Source of the DNA: Candidatus Epulonipiscium sp.
Lineage (GTDB): Bacteria; Bacillota_A; Clostridia; Lachnospirales; Cellulosilyticaceae
Direction of reading: 5' to 3'
DNA length: 64,000 nt
Assembly (NCBI GenBank): GCA_012841565.1
Contig: DUUM01000431.1
Span: 12,230 to 76,229, forward strand
Under the pieces are notes generated by a model that saw nothing but the letters and a program-made list of their open reading frames with translations, was not told where the DNA came from and did not search any database. The stretch's first letter is position 1, and each line of letters begins with the position of its first letter. Both the position numbers and the translations under genes were made by a program. Shown here one piece after another: positions 1 to 9,587 of this stretch.

Positions 1-33
1 AATAAAAAGGTATATATACAAACTGCCTTAAAG

Positions 34-80
34 CAACAAGACATAGAATTGTGAAAATTTAATGTCTTGTTGTTTTTTTT
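34..80 (+). terminator. Intrinsic terminator of a gene upstream of the window
   Basis: An 11-bp perfect stem (34-44 with 62-72) is followed by eight T residues (73-80). The transcript it ends comes from outside the window. It isolates glgC from upstream transcription. Confidence 0.85.
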
Positions 81-182
81 GAAAAACTCATAGCAATTAT
101 AGTAAATATATGGTAAAATCAAATCATGCTTAAGATTACATGAATATTTAGATAATATTTGGAAATTCATAAGGAGGGGCAT

Positions 183-1460
183 ATGGCGAATAAAGAAGTT
201 GTTGCGATGTTATTAGCAGGTGGACAAGGTAGTAGGCTAGGAATTTTAACAAAAAAAGTAGCTAAACCAGCAGTGATGTATGGGGGGAAGTATCGTATTA
301 TAGATTTCCCTTTAAGTAATTGTATTAATTCGGGGATTGATACAGTGGGGGTTCTTACACAATATGAACACTTATTATTGACGAAGCACATAGGCATTGG
401 TATACCTTGGGATTTAGATCGTAAAAGTGGCGGTGTAACGGTTCTTTCGCCTTATCAAGGGGAAAAAGAAGGAACATGGTACTCGGGAACTGCAAATGCA
501 ATTTTCCAAAATATTAGGTATATAGAAAATCAAAATCCAAAATATGTTCTGATTTTATCAGGGGACCATATTTATAAGATGGACTATAGCAAAATGCTAT
601 CCTACCATAAGCAAAACAATTGTGATGCAACGATAGCTGTATTAGAAGTTCCTATGGAAGAAGCCTCTCAATTTGGCATTATGAATACAGATAAAGAGAA
701 TCGTATTATTGAATTTGAAGAAAAACCAGAAAATCCAAAGAGCAATCTGGCCTCTATGGGGATTTATATATTTAATTGGGAAACGTTGAGGGAAGCCTTG
801 ATTAAAAGTAATGAAGCTAACGAAAATAGTGACTTTGGTAAACATATTATCCCTGAGATGATAGACAAAAAAATGAGAGTCTATTCCTATACTTTTCACG
901 ACTATTGGAAGGATGTAGGAACGGTAGATGCGTATTGGCAAGCGAATATGGAGCTTACCAATACGGTACCGGAGTTTAACTTGTATGATGAGTTCTGGAA
1001 GATATATACGAATCTAGATCACCAACCACCAGAATATGTAGGAGAAAATGCAAGGCTCGAGCATTCTTTGATTTCAGAAGGCAGTGAGATTTATGGGGAA
1101 ATATATAATTCTGTTATAGGGCCTAATGTTAGAATAGGTAAAGGTAGTGTTATTAGGGATTCAATTATTATGGCAGGTACAATTATTAAGGAAGATACTA
1201 GAATTGACCATAGTATTGTAGCAGAACAATCTGTGGTTGGTGTAGGGTGTCAAATAGGGTATGGGGCCAACACACCTCATGAAACTAAAGCACATATATA
1301 TTCAACGGGAATAAGTGTTATTGGAGATGAGACAGTCATTCCAGATGGAATCATTATAGGGAAGAATTGTGAAGTAAGTGGTATTACCCAAGTATCATCA
1401 TATGAAAATGGACAATTAAACAGTGGCCAATCCTTAATCATGGAGGAGGGGATAGTATGA
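183..1460 (+). CDS. glgC: Glucose-1-phosphate adenylyltransferase, catalytic subunit GlgC
   Basis: Makes ADP-glucose from glucose-1-phosphate and ATP, the first committed step of bacterial glycogen synthesis in the cytoplasm. The 425-residue product begins with the nucleotide-binding signature [14 protein letters not shown], then AKPAV and [10 protein letters not shown], and has [10 protein letters not shown] with the catalytic Asp at about residue 130. The C-terminal third holds left-handed beta-helix repeats ([13 protein letters not shown]). The start at 183 is chosen because AAGGAGGGG lies at 171-179; an upstream in-frame start at 159 would sit before that site. The gene overlaps glgD by four bases (ATGA), so the two are translationally coupled. 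Length and motifs are normal for the family. Confidence 0.97.
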   Translation: MANKEVVAMLLAGGQGSRLGILTKKVAKPAVMYGGKYRIIDFPLSNCINSGIDTVGVLTQYEHLLLTKHIGIGIPWDLDRKSGGVTVLSPYQGEKEGTWYSGTANAIFQNIRYIENQNPKYVLILSGDHIYKMDYSKMLSYHKQNNCDATIAVLEVPMEEASQFGIMNTDKENRIIEFEEKPENPKSNLASMGIYIFNWETLREALIKSNEANENSDFGKHIIPEMIDKKMRVYSYTFHDYWKDVGTVDAYWQANMELTNTVPEFNLYDEFWKIYTNLDHQPPEYVGENARLEHSLISEGSEIYGEIYNSVIGPNVRIGKGSVIRDSIIMAGTIIKEDTRIDHSIVAEQSVVGVGCQIGYGANTPHETKAHIYSTGISVIGDETVIPDGIIIGKNCEVSGITQVSSYENGQLNSGQSLIMEEGIV

Positions 1461-2566
1461 AGGCAATAGGAATTATTTTAGCAGGTGGTCGGTATCATGG
1501 GCTGGGAACATTAGTAGAAAAGCGTAATACGGCAGCTATACCTATTGGTAGTTGCTATCGTACGATTGACTTTTCTTTAAGTAATATGAGCAACTCAGGT
1601 ATCAAAAAAGTTGCAGTTATAGCCCAGCACAACACAAGATCCCTAACGGATCATTTATCATCGTCCAAATGGTGGGATTTAGGACGTAAGAAAGGCGGGT
1701 TGTTTTTATTCACACCCGATATGAGTAGTAGTACATCCTTTGGATTTAGAGGGACAGCAGATGCAATCTACCAAAACATATCGTTCTTAAAAAGAAGTAA
1801 TGAACCCTATGTTATTATTGCTGGTGGAGAACAAATTAATAGTATCGATTATACAGAACTTATAGCCTACCACATAGAAAAAGGCGCAGATATTACCATT
1901 GTTTCTAAAAAAATGTTAGGTGAAGCGGTAAAAAGCTACGGCGTATTAGAACTAGATGAAAATAATAGGATGTTGAATTTTGAAGAAAAACCTTTTGAAC
2001 CTCAACATAACACAGTATCCTTAGGAACTTACATTATTTCAAGAGACCTTCTGATTACCTTGTTAGAGGAAACTCACAATGAGGGACGGTATAACATTGT
2101 AAGTGATATTCTCATACGTTATCGTAAAAAACTTAAAATTTATGCCTATATCTTTGAGGGATATTGGAGAAGTATACGAACAATAGAAGAATACTATGAT
2201 ATAAGTATGGAGTTTTTAGAAGAAGATGTACGGGAATTGTTCTTTAAAACAAAACCATATTTCTTTACTAAGATCAAAGATGAGGCGCCAGCAAAATTTA
2301 ATTTCGGCTCTAAAGTAACTAGAAGTTTATTAGGTGGCGGGGTTATTAGTAATGGAACAGTCGATAACTCGGTGTTATTTAGGAAGGTATATGTAGGAGA
2401 TCAGGCTATTATACGGAACTCCATTCTGATGGAAAATACGACAATAGGACGCAATTGCATTATTGAGTATGCCATTATAGATAAGAATGTAGTGGTCTCT
2501 GATAACCAGGTAATCGTAGGTACTAGGGACAAGCTAGCAATTGTATCTAAAGATACGATACGATAA
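1457..2566 (+). CDS. glgD: Glucose-1-phosphate adenylyltransferase regulatory subunit GlgD
   Basis: A 369-residue paralogue of the preceding GlgC. In Firmicutes GlgC and GlgD form a hetero-oligomeric ADP-glucose pyrophosphorylase in which GlgD is a poorly active or inactive partner that modulates GlgC. The sequence agrees: the loop is [12 protein letters not shown] instead of the GGQGSRL type, and the position of the GlgC catalytic motif [10 protein letters not shown] reads [20 protein letters not shown] and NFEEKP remain, and a short beta-helix region ends the protein. A GGAGGAGGGG ribosome site lies at 1442-1451, inside glgC. Confidence 0.93.
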   Translation: MKAIGIILAGGRYHGLGTLVEKRNTAAIPIGSCYRTIDFSLSNMSNSGIKKVAVIAQHNTRSLTDHLSSSKWWDLGRKKGGLFLFTPDMSSSTSFGFRGTADAIYQNISFLKRSNEPYVIIAGGEQINSIDYTELIAYHIEKGADITIVSKKMLGEAVKSYGVLELDENNRMLNFEEKPFEPQHNTVSLGTYIISRDLLITLLEETHNEGRYNIVSDILIRYRKKLKIYAYIFEGYWRSIRTIEEYYDISMEFLEEDVRELFFKTKPYFFTKIKDEAPAKFNFGSKVTRSLLGGGVISNGTVDNSVLFRKVYVGDQAIIRNSILMENTTIGRNCIIEYAIIDKNVVVSDNQVIVGTRDKLAIVSKDTIR

Positions 2567-2615
2567 TATAAGTGTACTATAGTGCAACAAATCAGTAGAG
2601 AACATTGTGAAACTA

Positions 2616-2644
2616 TTGATTATTAAGTGGCAATACTATATAAT
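2616..2644 (+). promoter_or_regulatory. Promoter candidate for spoVG
   Basis: TTGATT (2616-2621) and TATAAT (2639-2644) are 17 bases apart, about 80 bases ahead of spoVG. This resembles a vegetative sigma-A promoter. In Bacillus spoVG is read by sigma-H, and I do not see a convincing sigma-H site here. Confidence 0.55.
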
Positions 2645-2722
2645 ACTGATTAGATACGCAATTCTAAATGCAAAGGGATTTGGAAATAACTGAATCCACA
2701 ACAGGTTCACAGGAGGGTATAC

Positions 2723-3049
2723 ATGGATATCACAGATATTAGGGTTAGAAAGATCAACAAAGAGGGGAAAATGAAAGCAGTTGTATCAGTAACTTTTGAT
2801 AATGAGTTTGTGGTGCACGATGTTAAAATTATTGAAGGGGACAAAGGTAGATTTATTGCAATGCCTAGTCGAAAAACATTGGATGGAGAATTTAGAGACA
2901 TAGCGCATCCAATTAATTCTATAACAAGAGATCGCATTCAAAAAGCTGTATTGGAGAAGTATGAAATGATCCTTATAGCAGAAGAAGATGTCGTTGAGGA
3001 TGAGATTGCAGCGTACGAAGATGAAATGAATGAATTTGACGAGGAATAA
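2723..3049 (+). CDS. spoVG: Septation / RNA-binding regulator SpoVG
   Basis: A 108-residue SpoVG family protein. It starts [11 protein letters not shown] and has the family core [27 protein letters not shown] and FRDIAHPI. The family binds nucleic acid and affects septation and sporulation. The C-terminal 20 residues are acidic and make the protein slightly longer than the roughly 95-residue Bacillus form. AGGAGGG precedes the ATG. The gene directly precedes glmU, as in Bacillus, but here a strong terminator separates them. Confidence 0.97.
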   Translation: MDITDIRVRKINKEGKMKAVVSVTFDNEFVVHDVKIIEGDKGRFIAMPSRKTLDGEFRDIAHPINSITRDRIQKAVLEKYEMILIAEEDVVEDEIAAYEDEMNEFDEE

Positions 3050-3050
3050 T

Positions 3051-3094
3051 AAAAAGAGGATGCCATTTTGCGTAAAAATGGCATCCTCTTTTTA
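3051..3094 (+). terminator. Intrinsic terminator after spoVG
   Basis: An approximately 19-bp stem with a GCGT loop and T-rich 3' end. The A-rich 5' arm makes it able to work in both directions. Confidence 0.9.
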
Positions 3095-3166
3095 TCCTTG
3101 AAAAAAACATGAAAAAGTGAGAAAATAAAATAGTAAGATAATCAAGCTTTAGAGGAGCGTATAAAT

Positions 3167-4423
3167 ATGAATGTAAAATCAATTATATTGGCCACAGATC
3201 AAGGCGTAAATATGAAGTCAAATAAAGCTACAGTGCTTCACTCTATATTAGGGAAATCACTGATAAGCTACACAATTGATGTGCTAAAGAGTATGGAAAT
3301 TAAAGAAATTAGTGTCGTGGTAGGGCATCACGGTCAAGATATAGAAAATGTACTGGGTGACGGGGTGGATGATGTATTACAAGAAGCATCCAGTGTTACG
3401 GAAACCATGACGTTTATAGGCGACCAAGGGAATGTAATGATATTAAATGGAGATGCCCCCTTAATCACAAAACGAGCGCTTAGGTCAGTTTTGGATATTC
3501 ATCATAAAGCTAATAATGGTGCAACGGTTTTGTCTGCTTCACAAGATAACTCAGAAGATTACGGCGCTGTATATGTATTTAAAACTGAGGTTTTGCAATC
3601 AGCTTTATTACAAATGAGCCGTAACAATCAACCAGAATTATATATTCAAGGTATTTTGGATATAATACGTAAAGAGGGATGTGCAGTAGAAGCTATTATA
3701 ACGACAGATATTTGTGAAATGTTGAGAATTAGCTCTCGCGTTCAATTAGCTCAGTGTGCAAGCGTAATGAAAGAGCGAATCAATGACAAGCACATGGCAA
3801 ATGGTGTAACCCTAGAAGATCCATCAAACACATATATTGAGCCAGATGTGACCATAGGATATGATACTGTTATTGAGCCAAATTGTATCTTAAGGGGAAC
3901 CACGATAATAGGAGAGGATTGCTTTATAGGAATGGGCACTAATATAGACAATAGCCAAGTCTCTAATGGGGTGCATATAGAAAGTAGCCATATACATGAA
4001 AGCTTTATAGATGATCATGCTCATATCGGGCCATTTGCCTATATAAGGCCTCACTCCAAAATAGGAAAGAATGTTAAGATCGGTGACTTTGTAGAGATTA
4101 AGAATGCAAATATAGGCGATAATACAAAAGTATCTCATCTTACATATGTAGGGGATGCTGACGTGGGTAAACATGTGAATTTTGGCTGCGGAACAGTGCT
4201 TGTCAATTACGACGGGGTTAACAAACATCGCTCTATTATTGAGGATAATGCTTTTATAGGATGCAATACTAATTTAGTATCACCTGTTAAAATAGGTAAA
4301 CGCGCTTTTACAGCCGCAGGTTCTACGATTACAAATGATGTTCCCGAAGAAAGTTTAGGCATTTCTAGGGTAAGACAGGTTAATAAAGAGGGCTGGGTTG
4401 CCTATAAGTACCCAAAAAAATAA
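3167..4423 (+). CDS. glmU: GlmU-like protein: intact acetyltransferase domain, degenerate uridylyltransferase domain
   Basis: Normal GlmU (about 456 residues) acetylates glucosamine-1-phosphate and then transfers UMP to give UDP-GlcNAc. This protein has 418 residues. The C-terminal left-handed beta-helix acetyltransferase half (about 215-418) is well kept, including SHLTYVGDA, the His used in catalysis, and VNYDGVNKH. The N-terminal half is eroded: the usual AAGxGTRM reads ATDQGVNM; the PK/YK step before VLH reads AT; the Q..GTxHA segment is gone; about 30 residues between GYGRI and NTGxYxF are missing, so DYGAVYVF joins directly; and the GVNDR metal-binding Asn is replaced (RISSR). GDAPLIT is kept. 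The reading frame is continuous, so this is not a sequencing frameshift. It sits at the canonical spoVG-glmU-prs locus. I infer it is only an acetyltransferase, or a scaffold. Confidence 0.85.
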   Translation: MNVKSIILATDQGVNMKSNKATVLHSILGKSLISYTIDVLKSMEIKEISVVVGHHGQDIENVLGDGVDDVLQEASSVTETMTFIGDQGNVMILNGDAPLITKRALRSVLDIHHKANNGATVLSASQDNSEDYGAVYVFKTEVLQSALLQMSRNNQPELYIQGILDIIRKEGCAVEAIITTDICEMLRISSRVQLAQCASVMKERINDKHMANGVTLEDPSNTYIEPDVTIGYDTVIEPNCILRGTTIIGEDCFIGMGTNIDNSQVSNGVHIESSHIHESFIDDHAHIGPFAYIRPHSKIGKNVKIGDFVEIKNANIGDNTKVSHLTYVGDADVGKHVNFGCGTVLVNYDGVNKHRSIIEDNAFIGCNTNLVSPVKIGKRAFTAAGSTITNDVPEESLGISRVRQVNKEGWVAYKYPKK

Positions 4424-4504
4424 ATACCCATTACATTTCCAAGATTATGTGATATAATATTGTCGAATTTAGTTGTCGTAATTTTATTAAGGAGGATTAA
4501 CCCA

Positions 4505-5458
4505 ATGGTTAGAGTCTATACTGATATAAAAGTATTTGCTTGCAACGCTCATCCAAAGCTTGCAGAGGAAATAGCAGAACAATTAGGGATTACACTTGGA
4601 AAATCAGAAGTTACTATGTTTAGTGACGGGGAAATTTCTGTTAAGATTGATGAGAAGGTTAGAGGGACTGATGTTTATATTATTCAACCAACATCAACAC
4701 CAGCTAATGAGCACTTAATGGAAATGTTAATTATGATTGATGCAATGAGAAGAGCATCAGCAGGTAGAGTAACAGCTGTTATTCCTTACTATGGATATGC
4801 AAGACAAGACAGAAAAACAAGAGCGAGAGATCCTATTAGTGCAAAGCTCGTAGCAGATCTTATTGAAAAAGCAGGGGCAGACAGGGTTTTAACAATGGAT
4901 TTACACTGTGCTCAGATTCAAGGGTTTTTTGACATACCAGTAGATCATTTAGTTGGTATGCCACTTCTTACAAAATATTACTTAGAAAACTTCCCATTAT
5001 TAGAAAATGGCGTAGCGGTGTCACCTGATTTAGGCAGCGTTGTGAGAGCCAGATCATTTGGATCCAAACTAGGTATACCACTTGCAATTATAGACAAACG
5101 AAGACCAAAGGCAAATGTCTCAGAGGTTATGAATGTTATTGGAGATGTTAAAGGTAAATGTGTTATATTGATTGACGATATGATTGATACGGCGGGAACT
5201 ATTTGTAACGCTGCAAATGCTCTTAAAGAAAGAGGTGCAATAGGCGTATACGCATGTTGTACTCACGGCGTACTATCAGGACCAGCCATTGAAAGAATCC
5301 AGAATTCAGCAATTGAGCAGTTGGTTGTTTTAGATACCATTAGAATTCCTGAAGACAAACTAATCGATAAAATCCACCAAATTTCAGTTGCACCTATTTT
5401 TGCAGATGCAATTAGGCGAATTCACGAAGACCTATCAGTGTCTAAGTTATTTGACTAA
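4505..5458 (+). CDS. prs: Ribose-phosphate pyrophosphokinase
   Basis: Converts ribose-5-phosphate and ATP to PRPP, the precursor of purine, pyrimidine, His and Trp synthesis. The 317-residue protein has [20 protein letters not shown] near the N terminus, [10 protein letters not shown] (about residue 95-105), [11 protein letters not shown], and the PRPP-binding loop [13 protein letters not shown] (about 217-229). Start 4505 is chosen because AAGGAGG lies just upstream; an in-frame start at 4460 would add 15 unconserved residues. A TATAAT-like hexamer lies near 4454, so it may have its own promoter. Confidence 0.97.
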   Translation: MVRVYTDIKVFACNAHPKLAEEIAEQLGITLGKSEVTMFSDGEISVKIDEKVRGTDVYIIQPTSTPANEHLMEMLIMIDAMRRASAGRVTAVIPYYGYARQDRKTRARDPISAKLVADLIEKAGADRVLTMDLHCAQIQGFFDIPVDHLVGMPLLTKYYLENFPLLENGVAVSPDLGSVVRARSFGSKLGIPLAIIDKRRPKANVSEVMNVIGDVKGKCVILIDDMIDTAGTICNAANALKERGAIGVYACCTHGVLSGPAIERIQNSAIEQLVVLDTIRIPEDKLIDKIHQISVAPIFADAIRRIHEDLSVSKLFD

Positions 5459-5469
5459 TAATCAACAAT

Positions 5470-5498
5470 GCCCTAGCGAGTATTCCTAGGGCTTTTTT
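5470..5498 (+). terminator. Intrinsic terminator after prs
   Basis: GCCCTAG (5470-5476) pairs with CTAGGGC (5486-5492), followed by six T. Confidence 0.9.
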
Positions 5499-5536
5499 GT
5501 CATTCAAAGAATACTTTATAAGTAAGAAAGGAATAT

Positions 5537-6112
5537 ATGATGAAGTTAATTATAGGACTTGGGAATCCAGGCAAAGAATATACGAAAACAAGGCATAATA
5601 TCGGATTTGAAGCCGTAGATGCTTTGGCTGATAACTACAATATAAATATCAATAAAAGTAAATTTAAAGCATTATACGGAGAAGGAAAAGTAGGGAATGA
5701 AAAAGTAGTGCTAGTTAAACCGCAGACTTATATGAATCTAAGTGGTGAGTCCGTAAAAGCTTTTGCAACATGGTATAAAATTAAAGAAAAAGATATATTA
5801 ATAATATATGATGATGTCAGTTTGCCACCAGGCAAACTAAGAATAAGAATAAAGGGGAGTGCGGGGGGACATAATGGTATAAAAAGCATTATACAGCACT
5901 TAGGAACCAATGAATTTGAAAGACTTAAAGTAGGGATTGGTGAAAAACCACAAGGTTGGAATCTGGCTGACTATGTATTAAGTAGATTTACCAATGCGGA
6001 ACTTAAATCAATTGAACAAACAATGGAAGATATTGTAGGCGCCACAACTTTGATTATAGAAAAAGGGATACAAGATGCAATGAATAAATATAATCCAAAA
6101 GCAAGAGGGTGA
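5537..6112 (+). CDS. pth: Peptidyl-tRNA hydrolase
   Basis: Releases tRNA from stalled peptidyl-tRNA. The 191-residue protein has the family pattern: LIIGLGNPGKEY, TRHNIGF with the catalytic His near residue 21, KPQTYMNLSGESV, YDDVSLPPGKLRIR and GSAGGHNGIKSI. Two adjacent ATG codons (5537 and 5540) are possible starts; the AAAGGA site fits either, and the second has better spacing. The stop overlaps the region where mfd begins, so the two are one operon, as in Bacillus. Confidence 0.97.
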   Translation: MMKLIIGLGNPGKEYTKTRHNIGFEAVDALADNYNININKSKFKALYGEGKVGNEKVVLVKPQTYMNLSGESVKAFATWYKIKEKDILIIYDDVSLPPGKLRIRIKGSAGGHNGIKSIIQHLGTNEFERLKVGIGEKPQGWNLADYVLSRFTNAELKSIEQTMEDIVGATTLIIEKGIQDAMNKYNPKARG

Positions 6113-6117
6113 AGTCA

Positions 6118-9100
6118 GTGACAGATCATCGTGACCCATTAATTGACCCATTAAAAGAAATGGCGCATTATAATACAATGCTATCTTATATGAATGGCAC
6201 AAATAATGGGGACAATAGAACTGTGTGTGCTACAGGTTTAATAGATGCACAAAAGCCGCATATGATGTATGGGGTAGCTTCTCATTTAAAAAAACCCATT
6301 ATGGTGGTAACACATAGTGAAAATAAAGCAAAGCAAATAGCGGATGATTTGAAGTTTCTATGTAATGAAGAGACTGTAGGGATCTATCCAGCTCAAGATG
6401 TCCTTTTTTACGGTGCAGATGTTCATAGCGCAGATATTACCGTAGAGCGGATGATGATTAAAAATACAGTGTTAAAAGGTGAAAAAATTACAATTGTTAC
6501 TTCTGTGGAAGCACTCATTAATAAAACAATGTCAAAAGAAGCTTTACTTTCCCAGACATTAGAATTCCAAGTAGGACAAATCCTAGAAATCACAGCATTA
6601 CAAAAGAGCTTAGTTCAAATGGGATATGAAAGAACCAGTTTAGTAGAAAATGTAGGACAATTTGCCATTAGAGGCGGAATCATTGATATATACCCGGTAA
6701 CAGCACAACATGTCTATAGAATTGAATTATGGGATGATGAGATAGACTCTATTAGAACGGTCAATCCTTTTTCTCAAAGATCTATTGAAAAAGAAGAATA
6801 TGTTAAAATATTGCCTATGAATGAGCAGCTAGATCAATCAGAAAACAATGTAATGTTACTCGATTATATTGATCCAGAAACATTAATAATAATAGATGAG
6901 CCAGTGAAAGTAAAAGCAAAATGTGAACAAGTCAATTTTGAGTTTGAAACAAGTATTAAAGATAAACTTGAAAGTGAAGAAATAACACCTAGTCAAATTA
7001 TTTCTATCTTTAATTGGGAAGAAATCTTATTGATGTTTAAAAAGCACAAGACTTTTATTATGATGAATCTTGAACACACAGCAGAGGACTATGAGATTGC
7101 CTACCAATGTAGTTTTAGGGTACATGAGAATATTGAATTCTATAAAAACTTTGATCTCCTAGAAAGGGATATAGGAACTTGGAAAAAACAGAAAAAACGA
7201 ATTATTTTATTTGCAGGAATTAAGGCGAGAGCGTTACGCCTGGTGGAGGAACTAGAAGAACGTGGCATTATATGCTCCTATTCTAATGATTTGACAGAGC
7301 CGGTTATACCTGGGCAGGTTGTTATTACACGAGGCGTCCTCTCAAAAGGATTTATATATGAGGAGATAGGGCTTGTTATTATATCAGATAAAGATTTATT
7401 TGGGAAAGAAAAAAAGAAACGCAAAAGAAATAAGAAGCATAAAGGCAGTAAGATTGAAAGTTTTATAGAGTTGAAAGCGGGCGATTATATCGTTCATGAA
7501 AATCATGGAATAGGGGTTTTCAACGGAATAGAAAAAATGATTGTTGATAATATTAGTAAAGATTATCTAAAGATTGGCTATGCAGATAGTGGCGTATTGT
7601 ATGTCAATATTAATCAAATGGATATGGTGCAAAAATATATTGGTGCTGATGGGAAAAAACCAAAGCTTAGTAAACTAGGTGGCCAAGAGTGGAAAAAGGT
7701 TAAAGCTAGGGCTAAACAGGCAACCCAAGAGCTTGCTAAAGAACTTATCCAGTTATACGCAAAAAGAGAAGCAAGCAAGGGATTTATTTATAGTCCGGAT
7801 AGTCCTTGGCAAAAAGAATTTGAAGACACATTTCCATACGAAGAAACAGATGATCAATTGCAAGCGATTGAAGATGTAAAGCAAGATATGGAAACGGACA
7901 AGGTAATGGATAGACTGCTTTGTGGTGACGTAGGATATGGAAAGACGGAGGTTGCCATTAGAGCGGCCTTTAAAGCCGTTCAAGATAGTAAGCAAGTGGT
8001 TTATTTGGTACCAACGACAATTTTAGCGCAGCAGCACTACAACCGTTTTGTAGAGCGTATGAGGAATTTTCCAATTAAAGTGGAACTACTCTCCAGATTT
8101 AGAACACCGAAGCAGATTAAAGAGGCGTTAGCGAGTATTGAAAGAGGCTCGGCAGATATTGTTATCGGAACACATCGTGTGCTTTCTAAAGATGTAAAAT
8201 TTAAAGATTTAGGACTTGTATTAGTGGACGAAGAACAAAGATTTGGTGTAACCCATAAGGAGAGATTAAAACAACTCCGTAGTAATGTGGATGTTTTGAC
8301 CTTAACAGCAACACCGATCCCTAGGACGCTTCATATGAGTTTAGTAGGTATTAGAGATATGAGTCTTTTAGAAGATCCCCCACTGGAGCGGCGTCCGATT
8401 CAGACGTATGTAATGGAATATAGCCCTGAATTTGCAAAAGATGCCATTAAAAGAGAACTATCTAGGGGTGGCCAAGTTTATTTTTTATATAATAGAGTTG
8501 AAAGTATTGATAAAGTGGCTTTAGAAATCCAAAAGATGGTTCCAGGTGCCAATGTAGCATTCGCCCATGGACAAATGCACGAAAGAGAACTAGAAGGCAT
8601 CATGCTTGATTTTATTGAAGGGGAGATAGACGTACTGGTGTGTACAACAATTATTGAAACAGGCCTTGATGTGGCAAATACAAACACCATCATCATTCAA
8701 GACGCGGATAGAATGGGTCTTAGCCAGTTATACCAATTACGTGGTAGGGTAGGAAGGTCAAATAGGATTGCATATGCCTATCTGATGTATAAAAAAGACA
8801 GAGTACTCCCAGAAATAGCAGAAAAGCGCCTACAAGCAATCAAGCAGTTTACTCAGTTTGGATCAGGATTTAAAATTGCTATGAGAGATCTAGAAATTAG
8901 GGGGGCAGGTAATCTTTTGGGAGACCGGCAACATGGGCACATGGATGCAATTGGTTATGATCTATATAGTAAATTACTTAAAAATGCGGTCATAGAAGAA
9001 AAGGGAGAAAATGTAGAAGAGGAATTTGAAACAAGCGTAGAAATTAATATTAATGCCTATATTCCTCCTAGATACATTGAGGATGAAATACAAAAAATAG

Positions 9101-9486
9101 ATATTTATAAAAAGATTTCAATTATAAGAAATAAAGAAGATTACAATGAAATACAAGAAGAAATCGAAGATCGCTATGGGGATCTTCCGCAAACTGTGCA
9201 AAATTTATTAGATGTAGCATTCATAAAAGCAACCGCTCATGATTTAGATATGACATCAGTCGTTGTAAAAACAAATGACGTTATTTTTAATTTTAAATCA
9301 GATGCAAGACTTAATCTAACAGATGTTCCCGCACTTATAGATGGCTATAAAGGGACACTTAAATTTAAAGCGGGAGAACAACCCTACTTTACACTTACTG
9401 ATATTTCAAAGTATAAAGATAATATCCCCGAGTATATTAAGAATGTGTTACATGACATGAAAAAATTGAAGTATACGGAGAAATAG
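6118..9486 (+). CDS. mfd: Transcription-repair coupling factor Mfd
   Basis: An ATP-driven translocase that removes RNA polymerase stalled at DNA lesions and recruits UvrA. The protein is about 1122 residues, full length. Order of parts: UvrB-like N-terminal domain with AIRGGIIDIYPV (about 180); RNA-polymerase-interacting CarD-like domain beginning LKAGDYIVHENHGIG (about 450); helicase domain with Walker A GDVGYGKTE (about 602) and DEEQRFG (about 704); SATPIPRT-type motif (LTATPIPRTLHMS); RLRGRVGRS-type motif; and a C-terminal TRCF domain. I prefer GTG at 6118, which has AGAGGGTG at suitable distance; GTG at 6109, overlapping the pth stop, is the alternative. Confidence 0.96.
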   Translation: MTDHRDPLIDPLKEMAHYNTMLSYMNGTNNGDNRTVCATGLIDAQKPHMMYGVASHLKKPIMVVTHSENKAKQIADDLKFLCNEETVGIYPAQDVLFYGADVHSADITVERMMIKNTVLKGEKITIVTSVEALINKTMSKEALLSQTLEFQVGQILEITALQKSLVQMGYERTSLVENVGQFAIRGGIIDIYPVTAQHVYRIELWDDEIDSIRTVNPFSQRSIEKEEYVKILPMNEQLDQSENNVMLLDYIDPETLIIIDEPVKVKAKCEQVNFEFETSIKDKLESEEITPSQIISIFNWEEILLMFKKHKTFIMMNLEHTAEDYEIAYQCSFRVHENIEFYKNFDLLERDIGTWKKQKKRIILFAGIKARALRLVEELEERGIICSYSNDLTEPVIPGQVVITRGVLSKGFIYEEIGLVIISDKDLFGKEKKKRKRNKKHKGSKIESFIELKAGDYIVHENHGIGVFNGIEKMIVDNISKDYLKIGYADSGVLYVNINQMDMVQKYIGADGKKPKLSKLGGQEWKKVKARAKQATQELAKELIQLYAKREASKGFIYSPDSPWQKEFEDTFPYEETDDQLQAIEDVKQDMETDKVMDRLLCGDVGYGKTEVAIRAAFKAVQDSKQVVYLVPTTILAQQHYNRFVERMRNFPIKVELLSRFRTPKQIKEALASIERGSADIVIGTHRVLSKDVKFKDLGLVLVDEEQRFGVTHKERLKQLRSNVDVLTLTATPIPRTLHMSLVGIRDMSLLEDPPLERRPIQTYVMEYSPEFAKDAIKRELSRGGQVYFLYNRVESIDKVALEIQKMVPGANVAFAHGQMHERELEGIMLDFIEGEIDVLVCTTIIETGLDVANTNTIIIQDADRMGLSQLYQLRGRVGRSNRIAYAYLMYKKDRVLPEIAEKRLQAIKQFTQFGSGFKIAMRDLEIRGAGNLLGDRQHGHMDAIGYDLYSKLLKNAVIEEKGENVEEEFETSVEININAYIPPRYIEDEIQKIDIYKKISIIRNKEDYNEIQEEIEDRYGDLPQTVQNLLDVAFIKATAHDLDMTSVVVKTNDVIFNFKSDARLNLTDVPALIDGYKGTLKFKAGEQPYFTLTDISKYKDNIPEYIKNVLHDMKKLKYTEK

Positions 9487-9587
9487 ATTATAATACTTGA
9501 TAGAAGTCTATAGTCTTTATGCAAACGAAGATATTGAAAAGAGCATATAAAGAAAATATAGATAAAAAAGTTTAAGGAGAGATTTGC

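Noticed and set aside
1457..2566. GlgD as a decayed GlgC
   Set aside because: Loss of the catalytic motif is normal for GlgD partners in Firmicutes, and the gene pair is a standard one.
3167..4423. GlmU shortness as a frameshift or assembly error
   Set aside because: The reading frame is continuous, homology resumes in the same frame after each loss, and several separate motifs are altered, not one point.
7679..7879. 66-codon plus-strand frame inside mfd
   Set aside because: It is a shifted frame within a well-supported Mfd region, with no start signal.
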